This document shows, piece after piece, positions 53,585-64,000 of a stretch of DNA of 64,000 bases. A model generated the notes under the pieces. That model was not told the origin of the DNA. It saw only the letters and a list, made by a program, of their open reading frames with translations, and did no database searches. Source of the DNA: Elymus sibiricus (taxonomy: Eukaryota; Streptophyta; Magnoliopsida; Poales; Poaceae). The stretch spans positions 146,858,001 to 146,922,000 of the forward strand of contig CM077670.1 in the NCBI GenBank assembly GCA_039707655.1. Reading direction: 5' to 3'. Numbering within the stretch: position 1 is the first letter of the stretch; each line of letters begins with the position of its first letter. A program made the translations under genes and the position numbers.

Positions 53585-54594
53585 TGTCGGTGTTCTAAAG
53601 CAGGGGTGCCTTCGTACCCTGACTTGTGCACAGGCAGTTGTATCCTTCCTGACGGCAAGGGCTTGCCGAAGGGTTGTTGTGACCCAAGACTTAGATTAAA
53701 CAAGACAGTGAAGGAGACCTCCAAGCAGGTCATTGAGAAGTACAATTCTTGGTCTTTACCTTGCCGGCACGAAGCTTGCCGACAAGGGCAATGTTGATCT
53801 TCAGCACAAGAATTGTACTTTTTTGAGGAACAAAAAAGTACAATTCTTGTGTTGATGATCAACATTGCCCTTGCCGGCAAGCTTCGTGCCGGCAAGGTAA
53901 AGACCAAGACTCTGGTTGCCGGCAAGCGAAGGCCCGGCAAGCTCCGCGCCGGCAGGCTCGTTCTGTCCCGTTACCGCTCCACCTCATCATCGGCTAGATG
54001 AGCACGGATGATAGGTGTCGAGCGGGCAGGCAGTCAACATAGCTGGCCAAGGCACGTGTTAGCATGCCATGCTAAGATTAACTTTAATGACACCCGTCCC
54101 CGGCACGTGTCAAGATAACAGGAGGGCGCTAGGACCGGTGGTACAGATCTTTTACCCAAAGCCTCGCCTCCCCGACGTAGCACCTAACGGTGCATTTAAT
54201 GCGCTTGTCTTACCCCGTCTAGAGATAGACATGGTGACGGTGCAAGTCACTATTCATACCCTGTAAATGACCATATTAGCCACTATCGTAACCCCTTGGC
54301 CTATAAAAGGAGGCCCACGGCTACAGTTAGAACGGTCGACTCTTAGTTCAATTACACGTTGTAGCTGCACTTCCCGCGCACCTTGCCGGCAAGCTGCGCT
54401 CTTTGTAACCTTGAGATCATACACAATCAAACCACAAGAATAGTTGTAGGGTTTTACTCTCTATGCGGCCCGAACCTAGATAAATCGTTGCTTGTTATCA
54501 CATCTATTAGCCCTGCTCTTTGTAGTACATTGATCCCACAGCCGAACCGTAAAGGGATCCTCCCAATCCCATAGATCGTCGTTTTCCCACGACA
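53585..54594 (+). repeat. Element E 5' LTR with a hairpin insertion
   Basis: A 1,010-bp LTR, TGTCGGTG to CCCACGACA, about 90-100 bp longer than the D LTRs because of an inverted duplication (53748-53908). A TATAAAA box lies at 54302-54308. Confidence 0.9.
53748..53908. repeat. Near-perfect 78-bp inverted repeat (hairpin) in the E LTR
   Basis: Arms 53748-53825 and 53831-53908 are reverse complements with three mismatches by eye, around a 5-base loop (AGGAA). The D LTRs have only one arm at this place. Confidence 0.92.
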
Positions 54595-54598
54595 TCTT

Positions 54599-54616
54599 TG
54601 GCGCGCCAGGTAGGGG
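54599..54616 (+). other. Element E primer binding site
   Basis: TGGCGCGCCAGGTAGGGG lies four bases after the LTR end, as in F. Confidence 0.85.
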
Positions 54617-54673
54617 GTCTTGTGTTACGAATCAGTGTCCGTAGAGTGATCTTCAACTCCATCACCTTCGTCA

Positions 54674-56506
54674 ATGGCGCCAAAGAAGAAGACCATTGCC
54701 ACGACGGCTCCCACAACCTCCAAGCGGCCTTCCCAGGCGTCCGCAGGTGGCGCAGCCGGCGCGGGCGCTACGGCTGGGACGACCGAGGTAGGAGGCGCCG
54801 GCGGTGCGGGTGTCCAGCATCCCCACCATTACGGGCGATCGTAGTCAGCACACCAGAGATGGCGCAGACGGCCAACTCCAACAACGTTCAGGTGAGCACA
54901 ATCATCGCAGTAATATAATTTGGACCGGTGCAAGCCAGGACCCCGCCGCCGCGACGTCCAAGGACGGAGTGGTGACGTCCAACAACGCTGTAGTGGGACG
55001 TGTGCCGCGACCATCGCAAGATGGGCGCGGCGCACTTCCCTGCGATGCTAGTGGTCCTGGATGGCGTTAAGCCGGCCCTGAGCATCGTCCTCATGATATT
55101 CAGGCTCCACCACTACCACGCCAACCCGTTGGTGAGCATGTGCCACGGCAGCAGGTACACGACGAGCTTCATCCTAGCCCTGCCAGGAGTCGAATGCCGT
55201 CCCGTTCCGTGTTTCCCGCCATGCCAACCATGGCGGCAGAAGCCATGGCGCGAGTTCAAATGCTTTTGAACTTCCCGCCGGCTCCAGACAAGATGGAAGA
55301 ATGGAGGGCCACCATCCAGAGTCTCATCAGCTTTGCCGATCCCGGCAAGACACAGGATGTGGGCCCCTCCAGACGACCACACACAGTGCCGGCAAGACCA
55401 TCTGGCTGCCGTGCTGGAGATGGTGCGCCGACGGTGCAGTCACCTCCCCGTCAACAACCATAGCGGCGGCAATCTCGCTGGTCGGGTGACCAGGACGTCA
55501 TGTCCATGGCATCGTCGGATCCGCGGGGCCGCCAAGACCAGCGCTAAGTGCTCCACGAACGGCGCGACAAAGACACCCGTACAAAGATCGAGCAGCGCTG
55601 GGAGGCACGCCATCTGTCAGACGACCATGCCAGGCCAGCAGCATACGTGCCAGTGCCAGGGTACCCTGGGTGCTTACCTTACGAGGTGGGCTGCCCAGCG
55701 TTTACTCGTGAGCTGTGGCAGGTTTGCTGGTCGTCCATCCATCCTTTCAAGCCAGAGCTGCCCAACAGATACGACGGCACGCTTAGTCCAACAGAGTTCC
55801 TTGGCATCTACACCATCGTGGTGTAGGCTGCCGGGGGGCGCGACGACAAGCTTTTGTCCAACTACTTTCCGTTGGCGCTCAAGCCCAACGTCAGATCGTG
55901 GTTGATGAACTTGCTAGAGGGCTCCATTTCTTCTTGGTCAGTATGCCATCAATTCGTGGGTGCCTACTAGGGTGGCCACAAGCTCCCTGGTTAGGAGAGC
56001 GATTTGCATGTGACCCCCCAGAGAGATGGCGAGCCCCTCTGCACGTATATACAGAGGTTCAGCCGTGTGCACCACAACATCCTCGATGTTCATCCCGCAG
56101 CTGTTTGCACCGCGTTCCACATGAATGTGCGCAACCGCAGAATGCGGTCTGAGATGAATATCATGAAGGTTACGACCATCAACGAGCTATACGCCTTGGC
56201 GAAGAAGTATGCACGTGCTGAGGAAGGGAGGCGACTCCCTAGGGAAGATGCTAGCGCCGAAGTCGATTCTGAAGACGACGACGCAAACGACGCATCGACC
56301 CCACAGAAGAAGAGCCGGGAGCGCAATAGGAAGCGCAAAGGCAAGTCAGTGATGGTAGTCGAGAGCCCCAGTGACGCCAATGCCGCCAAGAAGTCCAAGG
56401 TAGAGGGCCCCGGCAAGGAGGTTGCCAGATGCACTGACTGCCGGGAGGCTGTGGCAGGCGACAAGGCTGGCAAGACCGGTGGGCCGTACTGCGAGATCCA
56501 CCGTAC
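54674..56506 (+). pseudogene. gag: Element E gag (decayed)
   Basis: The start is ATG 54674 (MAPKKKTIATTA), with an Ala/Gly-rich leader matching D, where the ATG is lost. The gag domain spans about 55670-56220: KPELPNRYDGTLSPTEFLGI, then NLLEGSISSW, then YIQRFSRVHHNI. An acidic then basic stretch (SEDDDANDASTPQKKSRERN) precedes a CX2HX4HX4C knuckle, cut by TAG at 56507 between HRT and GHDLQEC. Stops also occur near 55824, and several frame changes break the first half. Confidence 0.82.
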
Positions 56507-56509
56507 CTA

Positions 56510-57540
56510 GGGCCACGATCTCCAGGAGTGCCGGCAAGTGGAGCAGCTTGCTGAGAAGCAGAAGCAAGAGTACGAGAAGCGCGACAAGGAGAAGGGCCAG
56601 GATGGTGTCGGTGGATCCGGCAAGCAGAATCGTGGTGGCCGGGGGGGCCGCCGCGGCAAGGCCAAACAACCAAAAGAGAAGGCTGCTCAAGGCCAGAATG
56701 ATGATGATGAGGATGAGGATGGGTCCGAGAATGAGTTCCAGAATGCAGTGGAGGCCATGTGTGTTGATGGAGGCGCATCTTTGCACTCCTCGCACCGGCA
56801 ACTGAAGCAGTGGGTCCGCGAGGTGAATGCCGTGAAGCCCATGATGGGAGCACAGAAGCCACTCAAGTGGTCGCACACGCCCATCGTCTTTGATGCCAAG
56901 GATCACCCTGATCGCACCACTGCTGTCAGGTGTTTGCCGTTGTTGGTTTCGCCAACAATCCGCAACATCAAGGTGACAAAGATGTTGGTTGACGGTGGGG
57001 CCGGCTTGAACTTGATCTCTCCTGACGTGATCAAGAGGCTGCAGTTCCCCGGCAAGGACCTTGAGGATACCAGCACGTTCCAAGGGATCAGTCCAGGGAG
57101 GAACAAGCCGAAGGGCCAGATCACGCTGCCGGTTACATTCGGCAGCGACCTCAATTACCGGACAGAGAAGATTGTCTTCGACGTCATCAAGATGCCACTG
57201 CCATACAACAGAATTCTAGGCCGTCCGGCACTGGCCAAGTTCATGGCCGCGTCGCATTTTGCCTACAACATCATCAAGATACCGAGGCCGATGGGCGTCC
57301 TCACCATCAAGTCCAACTAGAGAGACACAATCAGCTGCGCCGAGAAGCTCTATCGGGAGGCAGTGGCAGCACCTGCCGGCAAAGCTCTCGGGGGAGGAAA
57401 GAAGAAGAAGTCTGGCAAGACCTTTGATATGGACTCTGGGAAGCGCACTTTAGAGTGCAGCATGCCTGTTAAGGACATAGTAGAGAGCTCTACTGGCAAG
57501 AGCAAGAAAGCCAAGGCCTCTGCGCCGGCGACCAAGCAAG
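56510..57540 (+). pseudogene. Element E protease region (cut by H)
   Basis: After the knuckle and a Lys/Gly-rich stretch, an open frame carries AVEAMCVDGGASLHSSHRQ, WSHTPIVFDAKDHP, the protease site LVDGGAGLNLIS (about 56990-57020), LPVTFGSDLNYR and YNRILGRPALAKFMAA. A TAG at 57318 is followed by the Lys-rich linker until 57540, where homology with D stops. Confidence 0.87.
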
Positions 57541-58141
57541 TTTGTAAAGATGCAAATGAAACATATACTTCTGTAACTCAAAAAATTCTGAAAAATTAGG
57601 AAAAAATAAAAAAAATACATAGCAGTACTGTGTAAAAATTTCAGAATTTTTGCACATTCCAGTAAATTATCAAAATTTAAGCACTACAACAAAAGTTTTT
57701 GTTTTTGCACAGCACACACCAAACAAGCAATTTAAACATCCTAAAGGTAAATCTTGGCACATTATTTTTATAATACAATGGATTTGTACAAGGGGATAAT
57801 TATTTTTGTTGAAAAGTTTCTGTAATCAAGGTTCACAAAGTTTCCATGGGCATGAACAAAGTTCAAGGATATCCCCCACTTCAACGGTGCTCGTCTTTCT
57901 CACTTTTACTTTTCTTTTTGTAAAAGTTTTAAGTTCCCCTTTATATATTTTTTGTTTTTAAACTTAATAAAAGCACACAACAGAATAAAATGACTCTCTA
58001 AAACTTCCGGGTTGTCTCCCAGGCAGCACTTTCTTTAAAGCCATTAAGCTAGGCATATAGTGCTCAAGTAATTGATCCATCCAGATCCAAAGGTATATCA
58101 AAGCAAATTTTAATTAACAATGATTTATAATTTAGTAGTGA
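57541..58141. other. Non-coding AT-rich part of element H
   Basis: No ORF with protein-like features. The stretch has A/T-rich runs (57595-57625, 57900-57970) and GGTTGTCTCCCAGGCAGCAC at about 58011, a phrase that lies near the 5' gene region in Athila-like grass elements. It borders the E/H junction. Confidence 0.5.
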
Positions 58142-58816
58142 TCACAAAGCAACATATATCACATAACAATGGAGTCTAACTCTCTTCCTATGCATCGGCA
58201 TGTCATAAAAGAACAATTCATGCACACATAATAAAGGCCGATACATAGCATAAACAGTTTCTTGCAATTTTATCGTATTGGAAACATAGAGAGGCGAAGA
58301 TGTGGTTCCTCTCTCGTAATAATTGCAATTAGGAGCAGCAAGCACATGCATATTATATCCATGAAAATCATCATGTGCAATGGTAAAACGCAACCCATCA
58401 ATATAATCCTTAATAAGCACAAACTTCTCCGATATAGTGTAGTTGGGAGAATTCAAAAAGATAATAGGACTATCATGTACGGGTGCAATAGCAACAATTT
58501 CATTCTTAACATAAGGAACTATAGCAAGTTCATCTCCATAAGCATAATTCATATTGGCTTCATGGCCACAAGCATAGCAAGCATCAAGTTCATCAAAAAG
58601 GGATATTTCAAACGAATCAAAGGGATCATAGCATTCATCCAGCGGTAAGCACGAAGGGAAATTAAACAATGTATGAGTTGAAGAGTTACTCTCATTAGAA
58701 GGTGGGCACGGGTAGCTAATCTGCTCTTCCTCCTTTTGCTCTTCGCTCTCCTCATCATCTTTTTCATCAAATGAGCTCACAGCTTCAGCAATTTCTTCCT
58801 CCATAGATTCCTGCAA
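58142..58816 (-). CDS. Element H ORF 2, acidic protein of unknown function
   Basis: An open frame of 224 codons. The first ~45 residues are very acidic (SSFDEKDDEESEEQKEEE); a middle part rich in Asp, Tyr and Cys follows (ECYDPFDSFEISLFDEL, CYACGHEANMNYAYG), then ELAIVPYVKNEIVAIAP and a C-terminal part with aromatic residues. I recognise no gag, protease or polymerase motif. It follows ORF 1 with a ~75-base gap containing stops, so the two may once have been one protein. The intact length suggests recent coding, but no function can be assigned. Confidence 0.5.
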   Translation of the reverse strand: MQESMEEEIAEAVSSFDEKDDEESEEQKEEEQISYPCPPSNESNSSTHTLFNFPSCLPLDECYDPFDSFEISLFDELDACYACGHEANMNYAYGDELAIVPYVKNEIVAIAPVHDSPIIFLNSPNYTISEKFVLIKDYIDGLRFTIAHDDFHGYNMHVLAAPNCNYYERGTTSSPLYVSNTIKLQETVYAMYRPLLCVHELFFYDMPMHRKRVRLHCYVIYVAL

Positions 58817-58891
58817 AATATTAGTCTCCTCTTGGACAGCGGAGACTTTCTAAATAAATTCATTAATATCGGCATTGTATTCATAATTCTC

Positions 58892-59401
58892 TTAGTAATA
58901 TTTAAGTATAGCATAATTTTCAGATCTGTAAAGAGCATCATCACAATTTTCATACTTTTCAAACAAAGATTCAATTTCATAAGCACCCTTAAAAGCACCA
59001 AATTCTTCTATTTGTTCCACATCATAGTAATCATATACACCATTAGCATAAGAAGCCAAGGTTTCATTATCATTAAATTCACATGAAAAGGGATGGTGTG
59101 GAGCCTTCATCTTAGAGCAACAAGTATAATCATATCTTAAGCATAAATTCCAAGCATACCATTGCAAATAATCAATTTGATTCCATAAGCGTTTCCCTTT
59201 TTGAGACAAGCGATAATCCCTAAAGTATTCCCGTTGATCCAAAGTATCGCCCATTATCAAGTTGAACAGAGATTTATCAGGATTATCAAAGTAGTATTTA
59301 ATGTTTTCCACATAACCATCATCGAGGGTTTTAGGAGGTTCCCCATCTCCATGAGTAGCTAGTACAACTAAATTTTTTGGTATTTCGTGTTCCATATCCA
59401 T
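58892..59401 (-). CDS. Element H ORF 1, unknown protein after the primer site
   Basis: An open frame of 169 codons starts with ATG 59401 (MDMEHEIPKNLVV), about 120 bases downstream of the primer site in the element's sense, where gag would be expected. It contains RLSQKGKRLWNQIDYLQWYA and YTCCSKMKAPHHPFSCEFND. There is no Athila gag block such as that in element I, so H may be a non-autonomous Athila derivative in which gag-pol has been replaced. Confidence 0.5.
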   Translation of the reverse strand: MDMEHEIPKNLVVLATHGDGEPPKTLDDGYVENIKYYFDNPDKSLFNLIMGDTLDQREYFRDYRLSQKGKRLWNQIDYLQWYAWNLCLRYDYTCCSKMKAPHHPFSCEFNDNETLASYANGVYDYYDVEQIEEFGAFKGAYEIESLFEKYENCDDALYRSENYAILKYY

Positions 59402-59520
59402 AACTAAAGATAAAGAACAACTTAAAATAGAAAATAAAAACTACTTAGTGATAGAAAATAAAATCTACTTAGTGATAAAGCAAACAAGCACACACGAGAA
59501 TATTCACCCCACGCTGTTGC

Positions 59521-59538
59521 TCCCAGGCAACGGCGCCA
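59521..59538 (-). other. Element H primer binding site
   Basis: On the minus strand TGGCGCCGTTGCCTGGGA, the classic Athila-type site, lies ten bases after the LTR end. Confidence 0.88.
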
Positions 59539-59548
59539 GAAAAAGGTC

Positions 59549-60456
59549 TAGATAACCCACAAGTATAGGGGATCAGTTGTAGCCTTTCTCGATAAATAAG
59601 AGTGTCAAACCCAATGAGGAGCTAAAGGTAGAATCAATATTCCCTTCAAGTTCTATCGACCACCGATACAACACTACGCGCACTTAACGTTTGCTTTACC
59701 TAGAACAAGTATGAAACTAGAAGTACTTTGTAGGTGTAATGCTAGAACTACTTTGCAAGAATAAAACTAGAAGTAATTTGCAAGATAATAAAAGTTAGTT
59801 GTTTAGTAGAGAGCTTTTTGTAACACAAAGAGAAAGATTGTCCATAGGCAGTTGAATATGACATGTGTGATAATTATTATATGCAATGAGGGAGAGGCAT
59901 ACGCTAACATACTTTTCGTACTTGGATCATATGCACTTATGATTGGAACTCTAGCAACCATCCGCAACTATGAAAGATCATTAAGGTAAAACCCAACCAT
60001 AGCATTAGGTGACAAGTCCCCTTTAATCCCATATGCAACAACCCTCTTACTCGGGTGTAAGCTTCTGTCACTCTAGCCACCCACTATAAGCGAATCATGA
60101 ACGTATTACAAAACCCTACTGCGGCAATCCCACATGCTTGCGCGACATGGAGGGTACCATAGGACAGCACCATATCAACATAAAACTCATATCAATCACA
60201 CCATACCACAATCAACACGTAGGACAAAAAGAATCTAATCAAACATCATAGGATGGCAACACATCATTGGATAATAATATGTAGCATTAAGCACCATGTT
60301 CAAGTAGAGAATTATAGCGGGAATAGAGAGGTTGCACCACTGCATAGAGGGGGAGAGAGTTGGTGATGACAGCGGCGAAGTTGTTGGTGTAGATCGCCGT
60401 CACGATGGTTCCCCCGGAGGCGCTCTAGCACCATTGGAAGAGAGGGGGAGAGAGCA
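59549..60456 (-). repeat. Element H 5' LTR, truncated
   Basis: On the plus strand it starts TAGATAACCCACAAGTATAG, a variant of the widespread grass LTR end TGATAACCCACAAGTATAG, and continues 908 bp until cut by the family A LTR at 60457. GAGCA (60452-60456) may be the target copy for that insertion. Confidence 0.75.
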
Positions 60457-63400
60457 TGTGGCGCCCCGCCTGAATACCACTGTAGTCAGACGGTCACCGC
60501 GCATACCAGCCCAGGAAATCACTCTGGCATGCGCTTTTACAACAAGTATCATGAACACAGACATTTCTATTAATGGGTATATAAGTCTTACATGATATTT
60601 TACAAGGGTGATGGCAGCGAAGAAGCTCTATCTAAGGCAGCATGGTCCTGGTGCGGCTCCAATCCACAGGCATCTGACTGGGTTACTCTTCTAGCCTGCG
60701 AACACTCCGGCTCCTCGCTAGTGGACGTCGGATCCTTAGGTGAACCTGGCCACATTGAAGGCCGCTGAGTACTTTTGAATGTACTCGCAAGCAAACCAAA
60801 CTAACATATACACCAAGCAAAGCAATCCATGGCATTCAAGCATGCACTGGTTATCTTAACAATATTAGCTATCATACTAAGGCAGGATTATCTAGCAAGA
60901 TTAATCATCTAGCAACATCAATTATCATGTCATAACAGAATTAACTCGCATGATAACTACTGAAGTAAAACATATCAAGTAAATAATCCATACTCTGAAT
61001 ATGTCATGATCCAAACCATATCCGATCCAAATCAAGTCCAAGTCATGTGGTCATTCGACCACTCATCTCATAGCCATCGCATGGCTAACATTCCATATAC
61101 CTGACATCATCCGATGTCCTTGCATCTGCACTATAAGTCTGACATGCCTTACCATTCTCTGGTTCATTATTAACATTATATGGTTTGTTCCTCCAGACTC
61201 GACACAGACCAAATAGTGTGACCTAGTACGAACTGTGTCCCATGACCGAGGACGCGGCTATTCGAATAGATTTACAATCTGCAGAGGTTGCGCACTTTAA
61301 CCACACCATGGAGCTCCTGGCCTCGTACTCCCATTCGGGTGGACCAGTGCTGCTCCAACAAAACTTGTCTATTGCCTGGCACTCTTACGGTCCCACCGAC
61401 AATCATACCCTCCCAGGGTCATGTCCTGGGTGGCCCCTGTGTCACCCCGTGACACCTGCCACCATCGTGGCCAAACAAAACTGTCCCAAACGGGGACCTG
61501 GATCCATATAACTCAACTGGGCTCACAAGGTTATCGCCGCCTACCGGGCCAGGGTAGCGCGCACGCATAATCTTCCCTCTTTGGAAGTACCGACAAGAGG
61601 CAAGACAATAGACTAAGTCAGGGCCGTCCCATACCGGCAAATGTGGTTGCACTTGATGAGCTCGGTTCGGTGGCACTATGACTCGATCCAGCCGACGAAG
61701 GAGGTTGTTGTCATTATATCATATTCTTTATCATAGCAATAACAAATGGTAATGCATGATGTAATCACTATGAAAACATAACCACCTATCTCCATATGCA
61801 TTACAATGAGTCACTAGTGCGATAACATGATGAGCATGAGCAGGTAATGTAAACAGCAAATCCAAAATAGTAGGAGTTTAATTATTTCTAGCACAGGCAT
61901 AATCATTAATTAAACATGCAAGAATAACACAGAGCAATGCTTTAGGGCATATGTCAGATGGTCGGCTTGCCTGGGGGTGAAGGAATACTCCGGAAAGAAG
62001 GGCGATCACCTCGCGGAAAATTTGCTGGAAAGGATTCTCTCTCGGAGGGGCTGATAGAAGGGCAAGGGAAAAATGGTCATTTTCATAGTGTGGAAACATT
62101 ATGAAAATGATACCATCGGAACGGGCTCGACGAACTGAAGACGTGGGCGTTGGAATCAACTGAATCGGAGTCACGGTTGCGAATTTGTGGCCGTTCGTTC
62201 GTTAGGCAGAAAACAAATAAAAACCTGTTCGTTTCTGCGCTTAACGAGTGAACGTCCACTATTAAAGGGTTTTGGCCGGCGGGGTTAAACAGAAAACGTA
62301 CTTCAGGAAAATACGCTTTCTGTATACTGAAAGCGCATTTTCGGCTGAAGCAGTAACGAAATACGCTTTCCAAAAGGGAAAACGTACTTTCGAGAGTGCG
62401 CTTCCACTTAAAATACCCCGGGCCCGGACGTCAGCCACTTGCACCCCCTCGCCGGGTCGCCTACAGGTGGGACCCACACGGATTTCTCTCTCCTCCTCTG
62501 CCTCTTTCTTCTTCCTCCCGCTGTAGTGGCAGAGAGCACTGGCCGGCGTGGTTCTCAGCGATGGAGGCCGCGGCTGCTTCGGGCGCCGACGGGGATGGAT
62601 CCCCTGCTCCACTCCGCACCCGGGGAGGGTCCTCTCGGCCGCGAGGGTGGCCGGATGGAGGAGCTGCATCAGAGGCAGTACCGCGGCGGCTCCTGCGAAT
62701 TGGCCGGCTGCGGCGGCCGTTAGGGACGGGCGACGGGCCAGGGAAGGTCGCCGGCGAGTTGCGCCTCTCAGGGTGAGTGGCACGGGGCTCGGGAACACCC
62801 GGAGGTGCAGCGGCGAGCCATGGCAGTGGGTGGTGGCCTCAGGCCATAGGAGGGCAGGGGGGGCTCCGCGAGCTCGAACGAAAGGCTAGGTGTGGTGCTT
62901 GGAGGGTGGAGAGGACGAGGGGAAGGCTGGCGTGCTCCGGGGAGGGCTCCGACCGGGGCTATTTATAGCCGGACGGGGCGAGCAGATGAGCTCGGCCGCC
63001 GTGGCGATCTTAGCCGCGCACTGGAGCTCCGGGACACGCGGAGGGAGGGGGCAACGTCGGCAAGGTCCTCGGAGGAGCGGAGGAGCTCGTAGGAGCTTCG
63101 GGAGAGCTCGAGGAGGAAGAGGCAAGAGAGGAAGCGACGACGGCGTCACGGGCGCACAGTGGCGTACGGCGGCGCTCGTCGTCGCGCGGCGAGGAAGGGG
63201 ACGGAGGGGGAGAAAGGTCCAGATGGGGCACGCGGCAGAGGGGAAGCTAGTCGGCACAAATTGGCAAGGGTACGGCCGCCGGAGCTGGCCGTCCGACGCG
63301 ATGGATGCGCAGATCGCTGTTCCTGCGTGCAGCTCACGCGGTCACCACGCGCACCGGCTGTTCTGGCGCGTTCCTGCTTGCCACACCTTGTCCAACACGT

Positions 63401-64000
63401 CACTCGTTTCTCAAATAGATAGGATATAGCACTGGATAGACCAAGAAGGGTCTAGGTTGATCGAGAGGATCCAAAATAGTTTCTGGACAGAAACTTGGGG
63501 ACCGAGCTGGGGTGAAATGACTTAGCAAGTGAGATTGAAATGTTGTCAAAATAAGATGGGGTAGGAAGGAGTATATGCTGGAAAATTTTCAAGGCATTTG
63601 GACCAAGTTTGAGTGCACTTCCTTTACAATGCCAAATTTGGTCCAGAAACTTGACTTTGAAGCTGCACTCATCTGGCTTGATGAGATGAGCTGAATTTTG
63701 GTGTAGGGTGATGATTTGGAGGTATAGAGGTACTGGAAAAATTTCGGCTCATTTGGATGCTCCTACAGGGTGCTTCCTTCACAGAGCTTGAATCTGGACA
63801 GAAACTAGATGGAATTTTTGGGAGAAAATGGCTAGATAAAATGATGTGAATTTTTGCATGCTCACATCATATAGGGAATGTGAGGTCCTGGATTAATTTG
63901 AGAATTTTTTTGAAGCAATATAAAATATAGTTGCTTCACAACCTCAAAATAAATCCAGAAACAAGAATTGGATGATGTGCTCAAAATTTGAACTATGGAA
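60457..64000 (-). mobile_element. LTR of family A (copy A3), runs off the window
   Basis: The reverse complement of A2, from TGTGGCGCCCCGCC (the LTR 3' end) for 3,544 bp. The expected remaining ~0.6 kb is beyond the window. It shares with A2 the motif cluster (62290-62400) and the GC-rich segment (about 62400-63250). Because element H lies on its 3' side, it is a solo LTR or the 3' LTR of an element further right. The similarity to A2 is lower than between the two F LTRs, so it is older or a different subfamily. Confidence 0.85.

Larger units (their letters stand above)
53585..57540 (+). mobile_element. Element E: Tat-like Ty3/gypsy retrotransposon of the same family as D, 5' part
   Basis: E has a 5' LTR, primer site, gag and protease closely similar to D but on the plus strand, then breaks off at 57541 within the linker before RT (after ATKQV) against element H. 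CTAGA (53580-53584) may be its target copy. Pol, any antisense gene and the 3' LTR are missing. Confidence 0.9.
57541..60456 (-). mobile_element. Element H: Athila-like Ty3/gypsy fragment
   Basis: On the minus strand: part of a 5' LTR (59549-60456), an Athila-type primer site, two open frames and an AT-rich 3' region ending abruptly at 57541 without an LTR. The left end is therefore a truncation, not an insertion boundary. On the right the LTR is cut by the family A LTR at 60457. Confidence 0.75.

Noticed and set aside
1..64000. tRNA, rRNA, bacterial operons or single-copy plant genes
   Set aside because: Nothing in either strand matches these by eye; all recognisable coding sequence is from mobile elements. 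A tRNA scan was not possible here.

Overview
This window is intergenic plant DNA made almost entirely of transposable elements inserted into one another. The element types (long-LTR LARD-like sequences, Tat-type Ty3/gypsy elements with antisense ORFs, Athila-like elements with a TGGCGCC-type primer site, a chromovirus-like gypsy element, a Sirevirus-like Copia end and a large CACTA element) and the deep nesting fit a large grass genome, most likely a Triticeae cereal such as wheat, Aegilops, barley or rye. That is an inference: no single-copy host gene, tRNA or rRNA was found. Family names are withheld where only a library search could settle them; elements are labelled A to K here.

Left third. 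Positions 1-829 are the end of a long LTR (family A, minus strand), joined without a duplication to the last 114 bp of the 5' LTR of element B (830-31341, plus strand). B has gag and protease but no reverse transcriptase or integrase, and an antisense ORF before its 3' LTR. Between its protease and antisense ORF sits element D (4529-26881, minus, target duplication CACTC), a Tat-like element with full gag-pol. D is itself split in its RNase H by element F (8899-21064, minus, duplication ACCGT, two 907-bp LTRs). Beyond pol, on the opposite strand, F carries the antisense 'putative gypsy type transposon' ORF. In the same place D carries something different: a TATA-box gene whose product resembles a plant B3 DNA-binding protein, now broken by three TAG codons. 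This is the most interesting item in the window.

Middle. B lies in a scrap of gypsy RNase H (K, 31342-31601). The other side of K is occupied by Athila-like element I (31602-34826), which is cut by a CACTA-like DNA transposon J (34827-42246). J has GGCC-rich subterminal repeats, transposase-like exons on the minus strand and three separate tandem-repeat blocks, including a 645-bp array in which each unit carries an exon-like sequence.

Right third. J is cut by gypsy element C (42247-50935, plus), whose LTR has 68-bp inverted ends and which carries an extra coiled-coil ORF ahead of gag. C is split in its protease by a 4,067-bp solo LTR of family A (duplication AGTAA) and in its RT by the 3' end of a Sirevirus-like element G (minus). 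G is cut by E (53585-57540, plus), a relative of D whose LTR has gained a 78-bp hairpin. E breaks off at 57541 against an Athila-like element H (minus), which is cut at 60457 by another family A LTR (minus) running off the window.

All coding sequence seen belongs to mobile elements and nearly all is decayed. In element C and in D's B3-like gene every stop codon is TAG or TGA, as expected from loss of methylated cytosines. Fully intact autonomous copies are absent; F is the best preserved.
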